Shown here: in pieces, positions 40,291 through 50,476 of the stretch
Numbering within the stretch: position 1 is the first letter of the stretch
Layout of the letters: each line of letters begins with the position of its first letter
Assembly: GCA_965250245.1 (NCBI GenBank)
Contig: OZ252296.1
Location: forward strand, 5,146,001-5,210,000
Direction: 5' to 3'
Origin: JABDIP01 sp965250245
GTDB lineage: Bacteria; Pseudomonadota; Alphaproteobacteria; DSM-16000; Inquilinaceae
DNA: 64,000 bases
Position numbers and translations under genes: made by a program
Notes under the pieces: generated by a model
The model's input: only the letters and a program-made list of their open reading frames with translations
Told to the model about the DNA's origin: nothing
Databases searched by the model: none

Positions 40291-40992
40291 ATGACCGATT
40301 CCGGCACGCCGCCATCGCCCGCCGGACAGGGCGAAACGATACCGCCGCGACGGCCGGCCGCCTTCACCGTGCCGCCGGTGACCCTGGCCGCTGCGGCCGT
40401 TCTGGTTGCGGTGTTCGGCGTCCTGACGCTGATGCCGGTGTCCTGGACGGCGTCGGTCGTCGAGGCGTTCTCCGTCCGGCCGCTTCGCGTGGCCTTCGCC
40501 CTGCACGATCCTGTGCATGGGCGGCCGGTCCTGGCGGCGGCGTCGCTGCTCACCCACGCGCTGATCCATATCGACGGCATGCATATCGGCCTGAACGTCG
40601 CCTTCCTGCTGGCTTTCGGAACCCTGTGCGAGCGGGCATTCGGGCCACGCCGGCTGGTCGTCATCCTGATCGTGTCGGCGATCGCCGGCGCCTTTGCAAA
40701 GCTCGCCGTGGACTGGCAGATGCCGGTCATCATGTTCGGCGCGTCCGGGGCCGTCTTCGGATGCATGGGCGCCATCATCCGCCCGCTGATCGGCGGCTCG
40801 GTCCGGCCGGCGCGGCGCGGCATGGCATGGGTGAAATGGATGGTTGTGGCCTGCGTGGCGATCGCGCTGATCGGACCGGCGCTCTTCGACATGGGCGCGC
40901 GGGTCGCCTGGGACGCCCATATGGGCGGATTCTTTGCCGGCGTGCTGCTCGGATGGCCGCCACGCCCCGTACCGGCGCCGTCTGAGGCCTGA
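40291..40992 (+). CDS. Rhomboid-family intramembrane serine protease
   Basis: 233-aa polytopic membrane protein with about six helices. Rhomboid core: HALIHIDGMHIGLNVAFLLAFG (conserved His/Asn, N102), the catalytic Ser152 in FGASGAVFG and the His210 in WDAHMGGFFAGVLLG, giving a Ser-His dyad. Cleaves membrane proteins within the bilayer; substrate unknown. ATG 40291 is preferred over the GTG one codon earlier. Confidence 0.92.
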   Translation: MTDSGTPPSPAGQGETIPPRRPAAFTVPPVTLAAAAVLVAVFGVLTLMPVSWTASVVEAFSVRPLRVAFALHDPVHGRPVLAAASLLTHALIHIDGMHIGLNVAFLLAFGTLCERAFGPRRLVVILIVSAIAGAFAKLAVDWQMPVIMFGASGAVFGCMGAIIRPLIGGSVRPARRGMAWVKWMVVACVAIALIGPALFDMGARVAWDAHMGGFFAGVLLGWPPRPVPAPSEA

Positions 40993-41071
40993 AATCCTTT
41001 CTTCATAGCCGAATGTGACAATCGGCTTACAAATATCCTTACCGGTTGTAAGGAAAGGCCGCCGGCGGCGG

Positions 41072-41100
41072 TTGCAGGCCCGCCGCGCCACGCCTATATC
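41072..41100 (+). promoter_or_regulatory. Candidate promoter for dnaK (sigma-70 or heat-shock sigma type)
   Basis: TTGCAG (41072-41077), 17 bases, TATATC (41095-41100), about 125 bases before the dnaK ATG. The flanking CCTATAT resembles the -10 of alphaproteobacterial RpoH promoters. The 234-base gap otherwise shows AT-rich leader sequence and no CIRCE dyad. Confidence 0.35.
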
Positions 41101-41226
41101 TCCCGTTAGTCCTGCATCGTGTCCGATCGGGGCACATCGCCGCATGGATCATTTGCCAGTGTCAGGGGACCCCAAGGTGCCGCTCTTTGGGCTTTCGGGG
41201 ATCTGCCGGAAAGAAACGAGGAATTC

Positions 41227-43161
<1,935 letters not shown>

Positions 43162-43196
43162 GCGCCGGCCTCTGGTCCGACCGATCATGTGAACAG

Positions 43197-43228
43197 CCCC
43201 GGCCGCCGCCCTCACGGCGCGGCCGGGG
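43197..43228 (+). terminator. GC-rich hairpin between dnaK and dnaJ
   Basis: Stem CCCCGGCCGC / GCGGCCGGGG with a 12-base loop, 36 bases after the dnaK stop. No T-run follows, so it is more likely a partial terminator or mRNA stabiliser that lowers dnaJ relative to dnaK. Confidence 0.45.
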
Positions 43229-43295
43229 CGCGTTGTAACGGGCAGCAAGGCGGCGCGCCGCCGACCAGGAGTGGGACTGGGTCCCGCAAGGTCAG

Positions 43296-44429
43296 ATGGA
43301 CGGGATGAGCAAGCAGGACTACTACGAGCTCCTCGGCGTCGAGCGCGGTGCCGGCCTTCCCGAGATCAAGAAGGCCTATCGCGCGCTGGCCATGAAGTAC
43401 CATCCCGACCGCAACGCGGGGGATGAAGAGGCGGAGCGCAAGTTCAAGGAAGTCAGCGAGGCCTACGAGGTCCTCAAGGACGACCAGAAGCGCGCCGCCT
43501 ATGACCGCTTCGGCCATGCCGCCTTCGAGAACGGCGCCGGCGGCCGGCCCGGCGGCTTCGACTTCAACTTCAGCGGCGGCTTCGCGGACATCTTCGAGGA
43601 GATGTTCGGCGACGTGATGGGCGGGCGCCGGGCCCGTGGCGGCCGCGGCAACGACATGCGCTTCAACCTGGAGATCTCGCTGGAAGACGCGTTCTCCGGG
43701 AAACAGGCGACGATCCGCGTCCCCGGCTCGGTCACCTGCGAGCCCTGTTCGGGAAGCGGTGCGGCCGGAGGCTCCGAACCGGCGGCCTGCCGGACCTGCG
43801 GCGGCATCGGCAAGGTGCGCACCCAGCAGGGCTTCTTCACCATCGAGCGGACCTGCCCGAGCTGTTCCGGCGCCGGCCGGGTGATCACCGATCCCTGCCG
43901 CAATTGCGGCGGGTCCGGCCGGGTGCGCAAAGACCGCTCGCTGCAGGTCAGCATCCCCGCCGGCGTCGAGGACGGCACCCGCATCCGTCTCGCCGGGGAA
44001 GGCGAGGCCGGCATGCATGGCGCGTCCGCCGGCGATCTCTACATCTTCCTGACTGTGCGGCCGCACCCGCTGTTCCAGCGCGAGGGCGCCGACATCTACT
44101 GCCGGGTGCCGATCCCCATGGTCACCGCCGCCCTGGGCGGCCCGGTCGAGGTTCCGGTGGTCGATGGCGGCCGGGCCGACGTCACCATCCCGGCCGGCGC
44201 CCAGGCCGGCGCCCAGTTCCGCCTGCGCGGCAAGGGCATGACCGTGCTGCACTCAAAGTCGCGCGGCGACATGTACGTCCAGGTCCAGGTCGAGACCCCG
44301 GTCAGCTTGAACAAGCGCCAGCGCGAGCTGCTGGAGGAATTCCAGCGCCAGGGCGGCGAGAAGACCCACCCGGAAAGCCACGGCTTCTTCGCCCGGGCGA
44401 AGGAATTCTTCGAAAACCTGAAGGACTGA
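43296..44429 (+). CDS. dnaJ: Chaperone DnaJ (Hsp40)
   Basis: DnaK co-chaperone. 377 aa: J domain (about 5-73) with the HPD tripeptide in YHPDRN, a Gly/Phe-rich linker (FENGAGGRPGGFDFNFSGGF), a Cys-rich zinc domain with four CxxCxGxG repeats (CEPCSGSG, CRTCGGIG, CPSCSGAG, CRNCGGSG) and the C-terminal substrate domain. ATG 43296 has AAGG upstream; ATG 43305 (MSKQDYYELLGV) matches family starts equally well. Confidence 0.97.
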   Translation: MDGMSKQDYYELLGVERGAGLPEIKKAYRALAMKYHPDRNAGDEEAERKFKEVSEAYEVLKDDQKRAAYDRFGHAAFENGAGGRPGGFDFNFSGGFADIFEEMFGDVMGGRRARGGRGNDMRFNLEISLEDAFSGKQATIRVPGSVTCEPCSGSGAAGGSEPAACRTCGGIGKVRTQQGFFTIERTCPSCSGAGRVITDPCRNCGGSGRVRKDRSLQVSIPAGVEDGTRIRLAGEGEAGMHGASAGDLYIFLTVRPHPLFQREGADIYCRVPIPMVTAALGGPVEVPVVDGGRADVTIPAGAQAGAQFRLRGKGMTVLHSKSRGDMYVQVQVETPVSLNKRQRELLEEFQRQGGEKTHPESHGFFARAKEFFENLKD

Positions 44430-44436
44430 CCGGGCT

Positions 44437-45231
44437 CTAGCGGCTGTCCGCGCCGGCCCCCTCGGCGTCGACCACGTCTCCATGGACGTCGTGGCTGTGG
44501 TCGTGGTGGTGCTGGTAGACGGCCAGGGCGCCCGCCGCCGATGGCCCGAACAGGGCCAGGTATTCCGGGTGGCGGGAGACGTCTTCCGGATGGCCGGCGC
44601 AGCAGACATGGCCGTTCAGGCAGACCACACGGTCGGTCGCCGCCATCACTAGGTGCAGATCGTGGCTGATTAGCAGCACGCCGCAGCCGCGTCGGGCCCG
44701 CAATGCGTCGATCAACCGGAACATCTCCGCCTGGCCGCCGACATCGACGCCCTGGTTGGGCTCGTCCAGCACCAGCAGATCGGGTTCGCGCATCAGCGCC
44801 CGGGCGATCAGCACCCGCTGGGTCTCACCGCCGGAGAGCCCCTGGACCGGCTGGTCCGCGACCTGCGGCACGCCGACCTCTTCCAGCAGCGCCGCCAGGG
44901 TCGCGTCGTCGGCGTGGCCCCACAGGCGCAGGAAGCGGCGCACCGTCAGCGGCAGGGTCGGATCGATGGTCAGGCGCTGCGGCAGATAGCCGACAGTGAT
45001 GCCCTTCTGCCGCTCCACACGCCCGGCGGCCGGCGCGATCAGGCCCAACAGCGCCCGGACCAGCGTGCTCTTGCCGGCGCCGTTCGGCCCGATCAGGGTT
45101 ACGATCTCGCCCGGCCGCACCGCCAGATCGACGCCGGACAGGATGTCCCGGTCACCGAGACGAACCGTCAGCCCGTGCGCCGCCACCAGCGGTGCGGCCG
45201 TCGACTGTATTGCGGGCACGGGCGACGCCAT
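44437..45231 (-). CDS. znuC: Zinc ABC transporter ATP-binding protein with His-rich tail
   Basis: 264-aa ABC ATPase of the metal family: Walker A GPNGAGKST, Q-loop GYLPQRL, signature LSGGETQRV, Walker B LLVLDEPNQGVD and H-loop LISHDLH. The C-terminus ends in a histidine-rich tract (YQHHHDHSHDVHGD), a frequent mark of zinc/nickel ATPases. No znuA, znuB or zur lies next to it: dnaJ converges on one side and dapB diverges on the other. ATG 45231 preferred over TTG 45240. Confidence 0.88.
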   Translation of the reverse strand: MASPVPAIQSTAAPLVAAHGLTVRLGDRDILSGVDLAVRPGEIVTLIGPNGAGKSTLVRALLGLIAPAAGRVERQKGITVGYLPQRLTIDPTLPLTVRRFLRLWGHADDATLAALLEEVGVPQVADQPVQGLSGGETQRVLIARALMREPDLLVLDEPNQGVDVGGQAEMFRLIDALRARRGCGVLLISHDLHLVMAATDRVVCLNGHVCCAGHPEDVSRHPEYLALFGPSAAGALAVYQHHHDHSHDVHGDVVDAEGAGADSR

Positions 45232-45364
45232 GAATTCCAATCCCCAAATCCGACATCGAGACCATGGCGGACGGCCGCGGCCGGGGCAACCGGAACTTCT
45301 GGCGCGCCGCCCTCCTGGATGTGCTTATATCGCCGACGGTTACAGGCGGGGTCGGAGAGGCAGG

Positions 45365-46162
45365 ATGAGGATCGGGATCGTCGGCGCCGACGGGCGCATG
45401 GGTCAGACGCTGGTGCGGGCGGTCGTCGCCGCCGAGGGGTGCGAGCTGATCGGCGCGATCTCCCAGCACGACAGCCCGGCCCAGGGCATGGATGCCGGCA
45501 TGCTGGCCGGGCTGGACCCGTGCGGCGTGCGCATCGGCGAGGACCCGGTGCCGCTGTTCGCCGACGCCGACGCGGTGATCGACTTCACCGTTCCGACGGC
45601 GACCGTCGGCTATTCGGCGTTGGCGGCCCAGGGCAAGACCGTGCATGTGATCGGCACCACCGGGCTGGATGAGTCACAAGAGGAGGCGCTGCGCAAGGCC
45701 GCCCGGCATACCCCAATCGTCTACGCGCCGAATATGAGCATGGCGGTCAACCTGCTGTTTGCCCTGGTCAAGCAGGTCGCCAGCGTGCTGGACGAGGAGT
45801 TCGACATCGAGATCGTCGAGATGCACCACCGCCACAAGGTCGACGCGCCCTCCGGCACCGCCCTGGCGCTGGGACGCGCCGCCGCCGAGGGCCGGGACGT
45901 CAATCTGGCGCAGCGATCCGTGCGCTCCCGCGACGGTCACACGGGCGCCCGCGAGCCGGGCGACATTGGCTTCGCGACGCTGCGCGGCGGCGACGTGGTC
46001 GGCGATCACAGCGTGATCTTCGGCGGCCCCGGAGAGCGGCTGGAGCTGAGCCATCGCGCCGGCGGCCGGGAGATCTATGCCCGCGGCGCCCTGCGCGCCG
46101 CCCGATGGGGCCACGGCAAGCCGCCGGGCCTCTACGGCATGGCCGACGTGCTGGGGCTTTAG
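45365..46162 (+). CDS. dapB: 4-hydroxy-tetrahydrodipicolinate reductase
   Basis: NAD(P)H-dependent reductase of the lysine/meso-diaminopimelate pathway. 265 aa: dinucleotide loop GIVGADGRMGQTLV (4-17), VIGTTGLDE, and the catalytic motif VEMHHRHKVDAPSGTAL, with the His pair and Lys in place, then the C-terminal LSHRAGGREIYARGAL. Preceded by GAGAGGCAGG. Its location beside dnaJ/znuC is typical of alphaproteobacteria. Confidence 0.96.
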   Translation: MRIGIVGADGRMGQTLVRAVVAAEGCELIGAISQHDSPAQGMDAGMLAGLDPCGVRIGEDPVPLFADADAVIDFTVPTATVGYSALAAQGKTVHVIGTTGLDESQEEALRKAARHTPIVYAPNMSMAVNLLFALVKQVASVLDEEFDIEIVEMHHRHKVDAPSGTALALGRAAAEGRDVNLAQRSVRSRDGHTGAREPGDIGFATLRGGDVVGDHSVIFGGPGERLELSHRAGGREIYARGALRAARWGHGKPPGLYGMADVLGL

Positions 46163-46202
46163 GCCGTTTGCATTCCGCCTAATCCAGCCAAATCTCATTG
46201 TT

Positions 46203-46284
46203 CGTCATCGCGAGCGAAGCGCGGCGATCCACTCTAACGGCCTACAGTGGATTGCCGCGTCGCCTTCGGCTCCTCGCAATGACG
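46203..46284. repeat. CGTCATCGCGAG-type inverted repeat
   Basis: Imperfect palindrome: left CGTCATCGCGAGCGAAGCGC...GGCGATCCACT, right AGTGGATTGCCGC...CTCGCAATGACG. A dispersed family found in many proteobacteria. Lies between the convergent dapB and Ada-like genes and could serve as a bidirectional terminator. Confidence 0.75.
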
Positions 46285-46292
46285 GCCGAGGA

Positions 46293-47201
46293 TTAAGCCG
46301 CGCCGGCCTGTTCGCGCTGACCGGCCTCCCAGGCCAGCAGGGCGCGCTTACGCGGCTCGCCCCAGCGGTAGTTGTGCAGCGCGCCGGATTTCCGGATCAC
46401 CCGGTGGCAGGGAATGATCACCGCAACCGGGTTGTGGCCGACCGCCTGGCCGACTGCGCGCACCGCCGCCGGGCTGCCGATGGCGTTCGCAACCTGCTGG
46501 TAGCTGGCTACATGACCGGCCGGGATGCGCAGCAGCGCTTGCCAGACCTTGACCTGGAAGTTGGTTCCACGCAGCAGCAGAGGCGGCAGCTCGGCAGGCG
46601 TCTGGCCGCCCTCGAACAGCCGCTTGGCGATTCGCGCCACCGCGGCATCGTCGCGGACCAGGGTCGCTTCGCCCCATTCTGCGGCCAGGGTGGCGGCGGG
46701 ATCGGACGTGTCGTCGGCGAAGCCCAGCCAGCAGATGCCGCGATCCGTCAGGCCGATCGCCACCGGGCCGAAGGGGCTGTCATGCACGCCATAGCGGATC
46801 ACCAGATCGCGCCCCCGCGCCTTGTATTCCCCGGGTGTCATCGCCTCGCAGGCGACGAACAGGTCGTGAAGCCGGCTGGGGCCGGACAGGCCGACATCCA
46901 GCGCCGTGCCCAGCACGCTCTCGTCGTCGGCCAGCAGGCTCTTGGCATGCTCCACGGTGAGGTATTGGGCGAATCGCTTGGGGCTGATCCCGGCCCAGCG
47001 CTTGAAGATGCGCTGGAAGTGGTGCGGGTGCAGGCCGGCAATGGCCGCCACCTCGTCCAGGCTCGGCTGTTCGTCGTAATGCTCGACCAGGTAGCGGATC
47101 GCCGCCGCCACCATCGGGTAGTGGGGCGCGGGGCTGTCCGAGGACGCGGATGCGCGCTCGAACTCGTCTTTGTCGGTGGCGGTGCTCATGGCGTAATTCA
47201 T
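46293..47201 (-). CDS. Ada-like O6-alkylguanine-DNA alkyltransferase with AraC domain
   Basis: 302 aa. An AraC-type helix-turn-helix pair (about 30-125: LDEVAAIAGLHPHHFQRIFKRWAGISPKRFAQYL) is joined to a C-terminal alkyltransferase domain ending VIIPCHRVIRKSGALHNYRWGEPRKRALLAWE, where the PCHR cysteine accepts the alkyl group. The Cys4 methyl-phosphotriester sensor that begins E. coli Ada is absent, so this is an AdaB-type variant that cannot use that switch. Start ATG 47201; a second ATG four codons on is also possible. Confidence 0.9.
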   Translation of the reverse strand: MNYAMSTATDKDEFERASASSDSPAPHYPMVAAAIRYLVEHYDEQPSLDEVAAIAGLHPHHFQRIFKRWAGISPKRFAQYLTVEHAKSLLADDESVLGTALDVGLSGPSRLHDLFVACEAMTPGEYKARGRDLVIRYGVHDSPFGPVAIGLTDRGICWLGFADDTSDPAATLAAEWGEATLVRDDAAVARIAKRLFEGGQTPAELPPLLLRGTNFQVKVWQALLRIPAGHVASYQQVANAIGSPAAVRAVGQAVGHNPVAVIIPCHRVIRKSGALHNYRWGEPRKRALLAWEAGQREQAGAA

Positions 47202-47278
47202 TGTCCGGCACTCCTGCAAGGGATGCCAGTTTCTATCGGCCTCGGCCGTATCGGCCCACCCGGTTCTTGTGGTGCCGA

Positions 47279-47779
47279 TCAGGCGGGGAAGGGGTCGGGC
47301 TGCCGGGCCCGATCCAGTGCCTGGCGCAGCGCGGCGGCGAAGTCCCGCCGCTCGTCCGGCGACAGGAAGCTGCCGACCACCAGCGAGCGGCCATGGCTGG
47401 ACAGGGTGAGCTGGCTGTGATGCTGCGGCGGATCGTCCAGCGAGACGGTGAGCCAATAGGGCTGGAAGGACCAGGTCTTGGGCACCCGCGACGGCCCGCC
47501 CCGCTCGACGGTCAGCGTCTCGGCGGTCAGCCGGACCTTCTCGTAGCGCTTGGCGTCGTTGTAGTTGACCCGGAAGGCCAGATAGACGATCGCCACGTCC
47601 ACCCCGTAGAGGCCGAGGATCGGCCAGGCGCCGCTGACGAAGAAGATGCCGCCGATGGTCAGGCTGATCGCCGCAACGGCGGTCATCAGCACGGCAAAGC
47701 CGCGCCGGCTGAGGCTGGCATTGGGGTGCAGGATGGCGTCGAACAGCACCGGCGCCGATTCGGCGTTCGCCGCGCTCAT
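47279..47779 (-). CDS. DUF2244 membrane protein
   Basis: 166-aa protein of the alphaproteobacterial DUF2244 family. Two adjacent membrane helices (about 28-66: FAVLMTAVAAISLTIGGIFF and AWPILGLYGVDVAIVYLAF) are followed by a PH-like soluble domain (RYEKVRLTAETLTVERGGPSR...FQPYWLTVSLD...LVVGSFLSPDERRDF). Function unknown. Divergent from nth, the usual arrangement for this family. Confidence 0.85.
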   Translation of the reverse strand: MSAANAESAPVLFDAILHPNASLSRRGFAVLMTAVAAISLTIGGIFFVSGAWPILGLYGVDVAIVYLAFRVNYNDAKRYEKVRLTAETLTVERGGPSRVPKTWSFQPYWLTVSLDDPPQHHSQLTLSSHGRSLVVGSFLSPDERRDFAAALRQALDRARQPDPFPA

Positions 47780-47844
47780 CGATCGACCGCCGGGGCGCAA
47801 CGCGGGCGCTTGCGCCACGCCGCCCGCCGGCTACAGTGCCGGCC

Positions 47845-48483
47845 ATGAAACCCGCCGATGTCGAGACCTTCTTCAGCCGCCTGTCCGCCGCCAACCCGGA
47901 GCCGCAGAGTGAGCTTGCGTACCACAACCCCTACACCCTGCTGGTCGCGGTCGTGCTGTCCGCCCAGGCCACCGATGTCGGCGTCAACAAGGCCACCAAG
48001 GACCTGTTCGCCCAGGTCGACACGCCCGAGGCGATGCTGGCTTTGGGCGAGGAGGGGCTGAAACGGCATATCCGGACCATCGGGCTGTTCAACAGCAAGG
48101 CGAAGAACGTCATCGCGCTTTCGGAAATTTTGGTCCGCGATCATGGCAGCACCGTGCCGAAGGACCGCGACGCGCTGGTCAAGCTGCCCGGGGTCGGCCG
48201 CAAGACCGCCAACGTGGTGCTCAACGTCGCATTCGGCCAGCCGACCATCGCCGTCGACACCCATATCTTCCGGGTTGGCAACCGCACCGGCCTGGCCCGC
48301 GGCAAGACACCCGACGAGGTGGAACGCAAGCTGCTGCGCTATGTCCCGACGCATTGGAAGCTGCACGCCCATCACTGGCTGATCCTGCACGGGCGCTATG
48401 TCTGCAAGGCCCGCAAGCCGGACTGCCCGGCCTGCACGGTGGCCGATCTGTGCGCCTACAAGGCCAAGACGCCACCGGCCTGA
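47845..48483 (+). CDS. nth: Endonuclease III (DNA glycosylase/AP lyase)
   Basis: Removes oxidised pyrimidines from DNA. 212 aa. Helix-hairpin-helix LPGVGRKTANV with catalytic Lys120, Asp138 in VDTHIFRV, and the 4Fe-4S ligands Cys187, Cys194, Cys197, Cys203, all at the same numbering as E. coli Nth. ATG 47845 is chosen; a GTG 9 bases upstream is also in frame. Confidence 0.97.
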   Translation: MKPADVETFFSRLSAANPEPQSELAYHNPYTLLVAVVLSAQATDVGVNKATKDLFAQVDTPEAMLALGEEGLKRHIRTIGLFNSKAKNVIALSEILVRDHGSTVPKDRDALVKLPGVGRKTANVVLNVAFGQPTIAVDTHIFRVGNRTGLARGKTPDEVERKLLRYVPTHWKLHAHHWLILHGRYVCKARKPDCPACTVADLCAYKAKTPPA

Positions 48484-48486
48484 CGA

Positions 48487-48903
48487 TCAGAGCCGGGCCG
48501 GCTCCTCCGCTTCGGCCTCCTCGGCTGCGGCGACCCGGTAGCGCTCGACGATGGAGCCCAGGCATTGCCCGGCGTCGACCTCGCCATTGTCGCGGCTGCG
48601 CGCGGTGTAGTGGACGGCGCGGCGGCCGTCCTCCTCATCGTAGATGTAGAGATCGAAGACACAGGCGCGGGTGCGGTACTGCCAGACCTCCGCCGGCGGC
48701 TCGCTGCGCTGCAGCTCCGGCGTTCCCAGCCGCTCGGCGATCTGCTGCGGCTCCAGCCCGATCAACGCGTTGGGGTCCTCCGAGACGGAGGAGTTGGCAC
48801 TCTTCATCAGCCCGTCGCCGGAGGCACAGGCGGCCAGCAGGACGGTGAGAAGAGAGGCGGAACAGGGGGTTGCGAAGCGGCGAAGGGACCAGCGTCGCGC
48901 CAT
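48487..48903 (-). CDS. Small lipoprotein of unknown function
   Basis: 138 aa: signal peptide with lipobox LLAAC (Cys at about 26), then a mature domain with PNALIGLEPQQIAERLGTPELQRSEPPAEVWQYRT, resembling an outer-membrane-assembly SmpA/OmlA-type fold in which a small beta sheet follows the LGTPE turn, and ending in a Glu/Ala-rich tail. A further cysteine pair (ACVFDLY, GQCLGSI) may form a disulfide. It directly follows the bactofilin gene (2-base gap) and is probably co-transcribed with it. Confidence 0.7.
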   Translation of the reverse strand: MARRWSLRRFATPCSASLLTVLLAACASGDGLMKSANSSVSEDPNALIGLEPQQIAERLGTPELQRSEPPAEVWQYRTRACVFDLYIYDEEDGRRAVHYTARSRDNGEVDAGQCLGSIVERYRVAAAEEAEAEEPARL

Positions 48904-48905
48904 GC

Positions 48906-49424
48906 TTATCCCGCCCCCTCGCGGACCGATTCGGGTGATTTGGCCGGGTCGCGGATCGGCGTGACGACGGATTCCAGCGGCTCCATGGTGCCGATCACCT
49001 TGCCGCCGGTCTCGATCTCGATCTCGCCGTAGCGCAGCGTGCCGGAGACCACGCCGCTGGAGCGCAGCACGAGCCGGCCGCGCACCATCAGGTCGCCCTC
49101 GAAACGGCCGGCGATCACTGCGTCGTCGACCTCCGCGCTGCCCTTGAAGGTGCCGTCGCCGGACAGGTCGATGGCGCGGCAATCCTTCAACTGCGCCTCC
49201 ACCGTGCCCTCGACGATCAGGTGGTCGCAGGAACGGATCTCGCCGTTCAGCGAGATGCCCAGGCCGACGATCAGCCGCCGGTCCGGCTGGCGCTGCTCGG
49301 GCTCAGGCCGGCTGCTGCTGGGAGCGGCGCCGGCGCGGCGCGGCGCGGCGCCGGCAACGTCGACGAAGCGGCGCGGCAGCTCGGTCCTGGTATGGGTGGG
49401 CGGGTGGCGTGGGTCGCTGGGCAT
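48906..49424 (-). CDS. Bactofilin (DUF583 cytoskeletal protein)
   Basis: 172-aa bactofilin. A Pro/Arg-rich disordered N-terminus (1-48) precedes a right-handed beta-helix core (about 50-150) built from repeats such as SLNGEIRSCDHLIVEGTVEAQLKDC and DLMVRGRLVLRSSGVVSGTLRYG. Bactofilins polymerise without nucleotide and scaffold cell-wall or stalk enzymes. Adjacent lipoprotein gene suggests an envelope role. Confidence 0.93.
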   Translation of the reverse strand: MPSDPRHPPTHTRTELPRRFVDVAGAAPRRAGAAPSSSRPEPEQRQPDRRLIVGLGISLNGEIRSCDHLIVEGTVEAQLKDCRAIDLSGDGTFKGSAEVDDAVIAGRFEGDLMVRGRLVLRSSGVVSGTLRYGEIEIETGGKVIGTMEPLESVVTPIRDPAKSPESVREGAG

Positions 49425-49646
49425 GGGGCTGGGTCCTCATCATGGGGGGCGGGCCATGAGCAGACCGATCTTCCGTGAGGCGCTGGCACACGGGCACCGG
49501 GACTGCGGCAGGAAGGCTGGGAAGCGGCACCTGATCGGGTTGACTTTACGGCTGCGGATCCGGCCCTGGAACCGGACGTCCGTTAACCATGGCCGAACAC
49601 TAGCACGATTTTATGGCACCGCCAGAAGCCGCGCGGGCCGGGCGCG

Positions 49647-50309
49647 TCATCGCGCCGCAAGTGCCTGGAAAACATGGACCATGAAGGCGGTTCCGAGGAC
49701 CGGGGCCAGCAGATTGACCAGCGGGATCGAGACCAGAATGGCGATCACAACGCCGGCCATCACCACCCTCCAGCGAAACCGCCGCCGCAGCGCCGCGGCG
49801 GCCGCCGGCTCCATCCGCCTGAGGGCCACCAGCTCGAAATACTCCCGGCCCATCAGATAGCCGTTGACGGCGTAAAAAATGAACAGGCTGAGCGGCGGCA
49901 CGATCAGCGAGACGATCAGCGCCAGCAGGTTGAACAGGATGAGCACCAGCAGGAATTTCAGCGCCGTCCCGATCGATTCGCCGACACCCTGACGCCGTGC
50001 GGTGCCCAGCGCCGGGTAATGCCGGCCCTCGACGGCCTCCGCGACACTGTCCAGGAACAGGCTGGACACCAGACCGACGACGCCGGGGAAGAGGAAGATC
50101 GACACCACCAGGGCCGCAAAGCCGCCAAGCCACTGCAGAACATCGGTGATCCAGGAGAACCCGGCGATCTCGATATTGGTCAGCGCCCAGGTCACCCCGG
50201 CGGTCAGGCCGACGATCAGGGCCAGGGCGGCCGCGACGGCGATCCACAGGACCCGCTGGATGGCCGGGTCGCCGAGTTGTCCGAATGCGCGGGAAAGGGC
50301 GGTCACCAT
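49647..50309 (-). CDS. EI24 / CysZ-like membrane protein
   Basis: 220-aa membrane protein of the EI24 domain family, to which the sulfate transporter CysZ belongs. Hydrophobic helices at about 20-45, 60-90, 115-150 and 185-210; typical SLFLDSVAEAVEGRHYPAL and FYAVNGYLMGREYFELVALRRM segments. The N-terminal region lacks the full CysZ sequence, so sulfate transport is only a possibility. The 222 bases between it and the bactofilin gene show no recognised element. Confidence 0.8.
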   Translation of the reverse strand: MVTALSRAFGQLGDPAIQRVLWIAVAAALALIVGLTAGVTWALTNIEIAGFSWITDVLQWLGGFAALVVSIFLFPGVVGLVSSLFLDSVAEAVEGRHYPALGTARRQGVGESIGTALKFLLVLILFNLLALIVSLIVPPLSLFIFYAVNGYLMGREYFELVALRRMEPAAAAALRRRFRWRVVMAGVVIAILVSIPLVNLLAPVLGTAFMVHVFQALAAR

Positions 50310-50476
50310 GCGGCTTGGGCTCCGAATTGCGGGGCGTGGGAGACATAGGGTGCCGGAGGTGCGGCCGCAAGCGCCGATGCGGCACGCATGGCCCGGCAGG
50401 AACGGTTGCCGGGCGGCGGGCAGCCGCTATACTCCGCCGCCGTCGCCCAAGCCCATCCGCGCGAGTGCTGCCTCCC

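Noticed and set aside
40993..41226. CIRCE operator for HrcA upstream of dnaK
   Set aside because: No TTAGCACTC-N9-GAGTGCTAA-like dyad could be found in this gap or ahead of hrcA.
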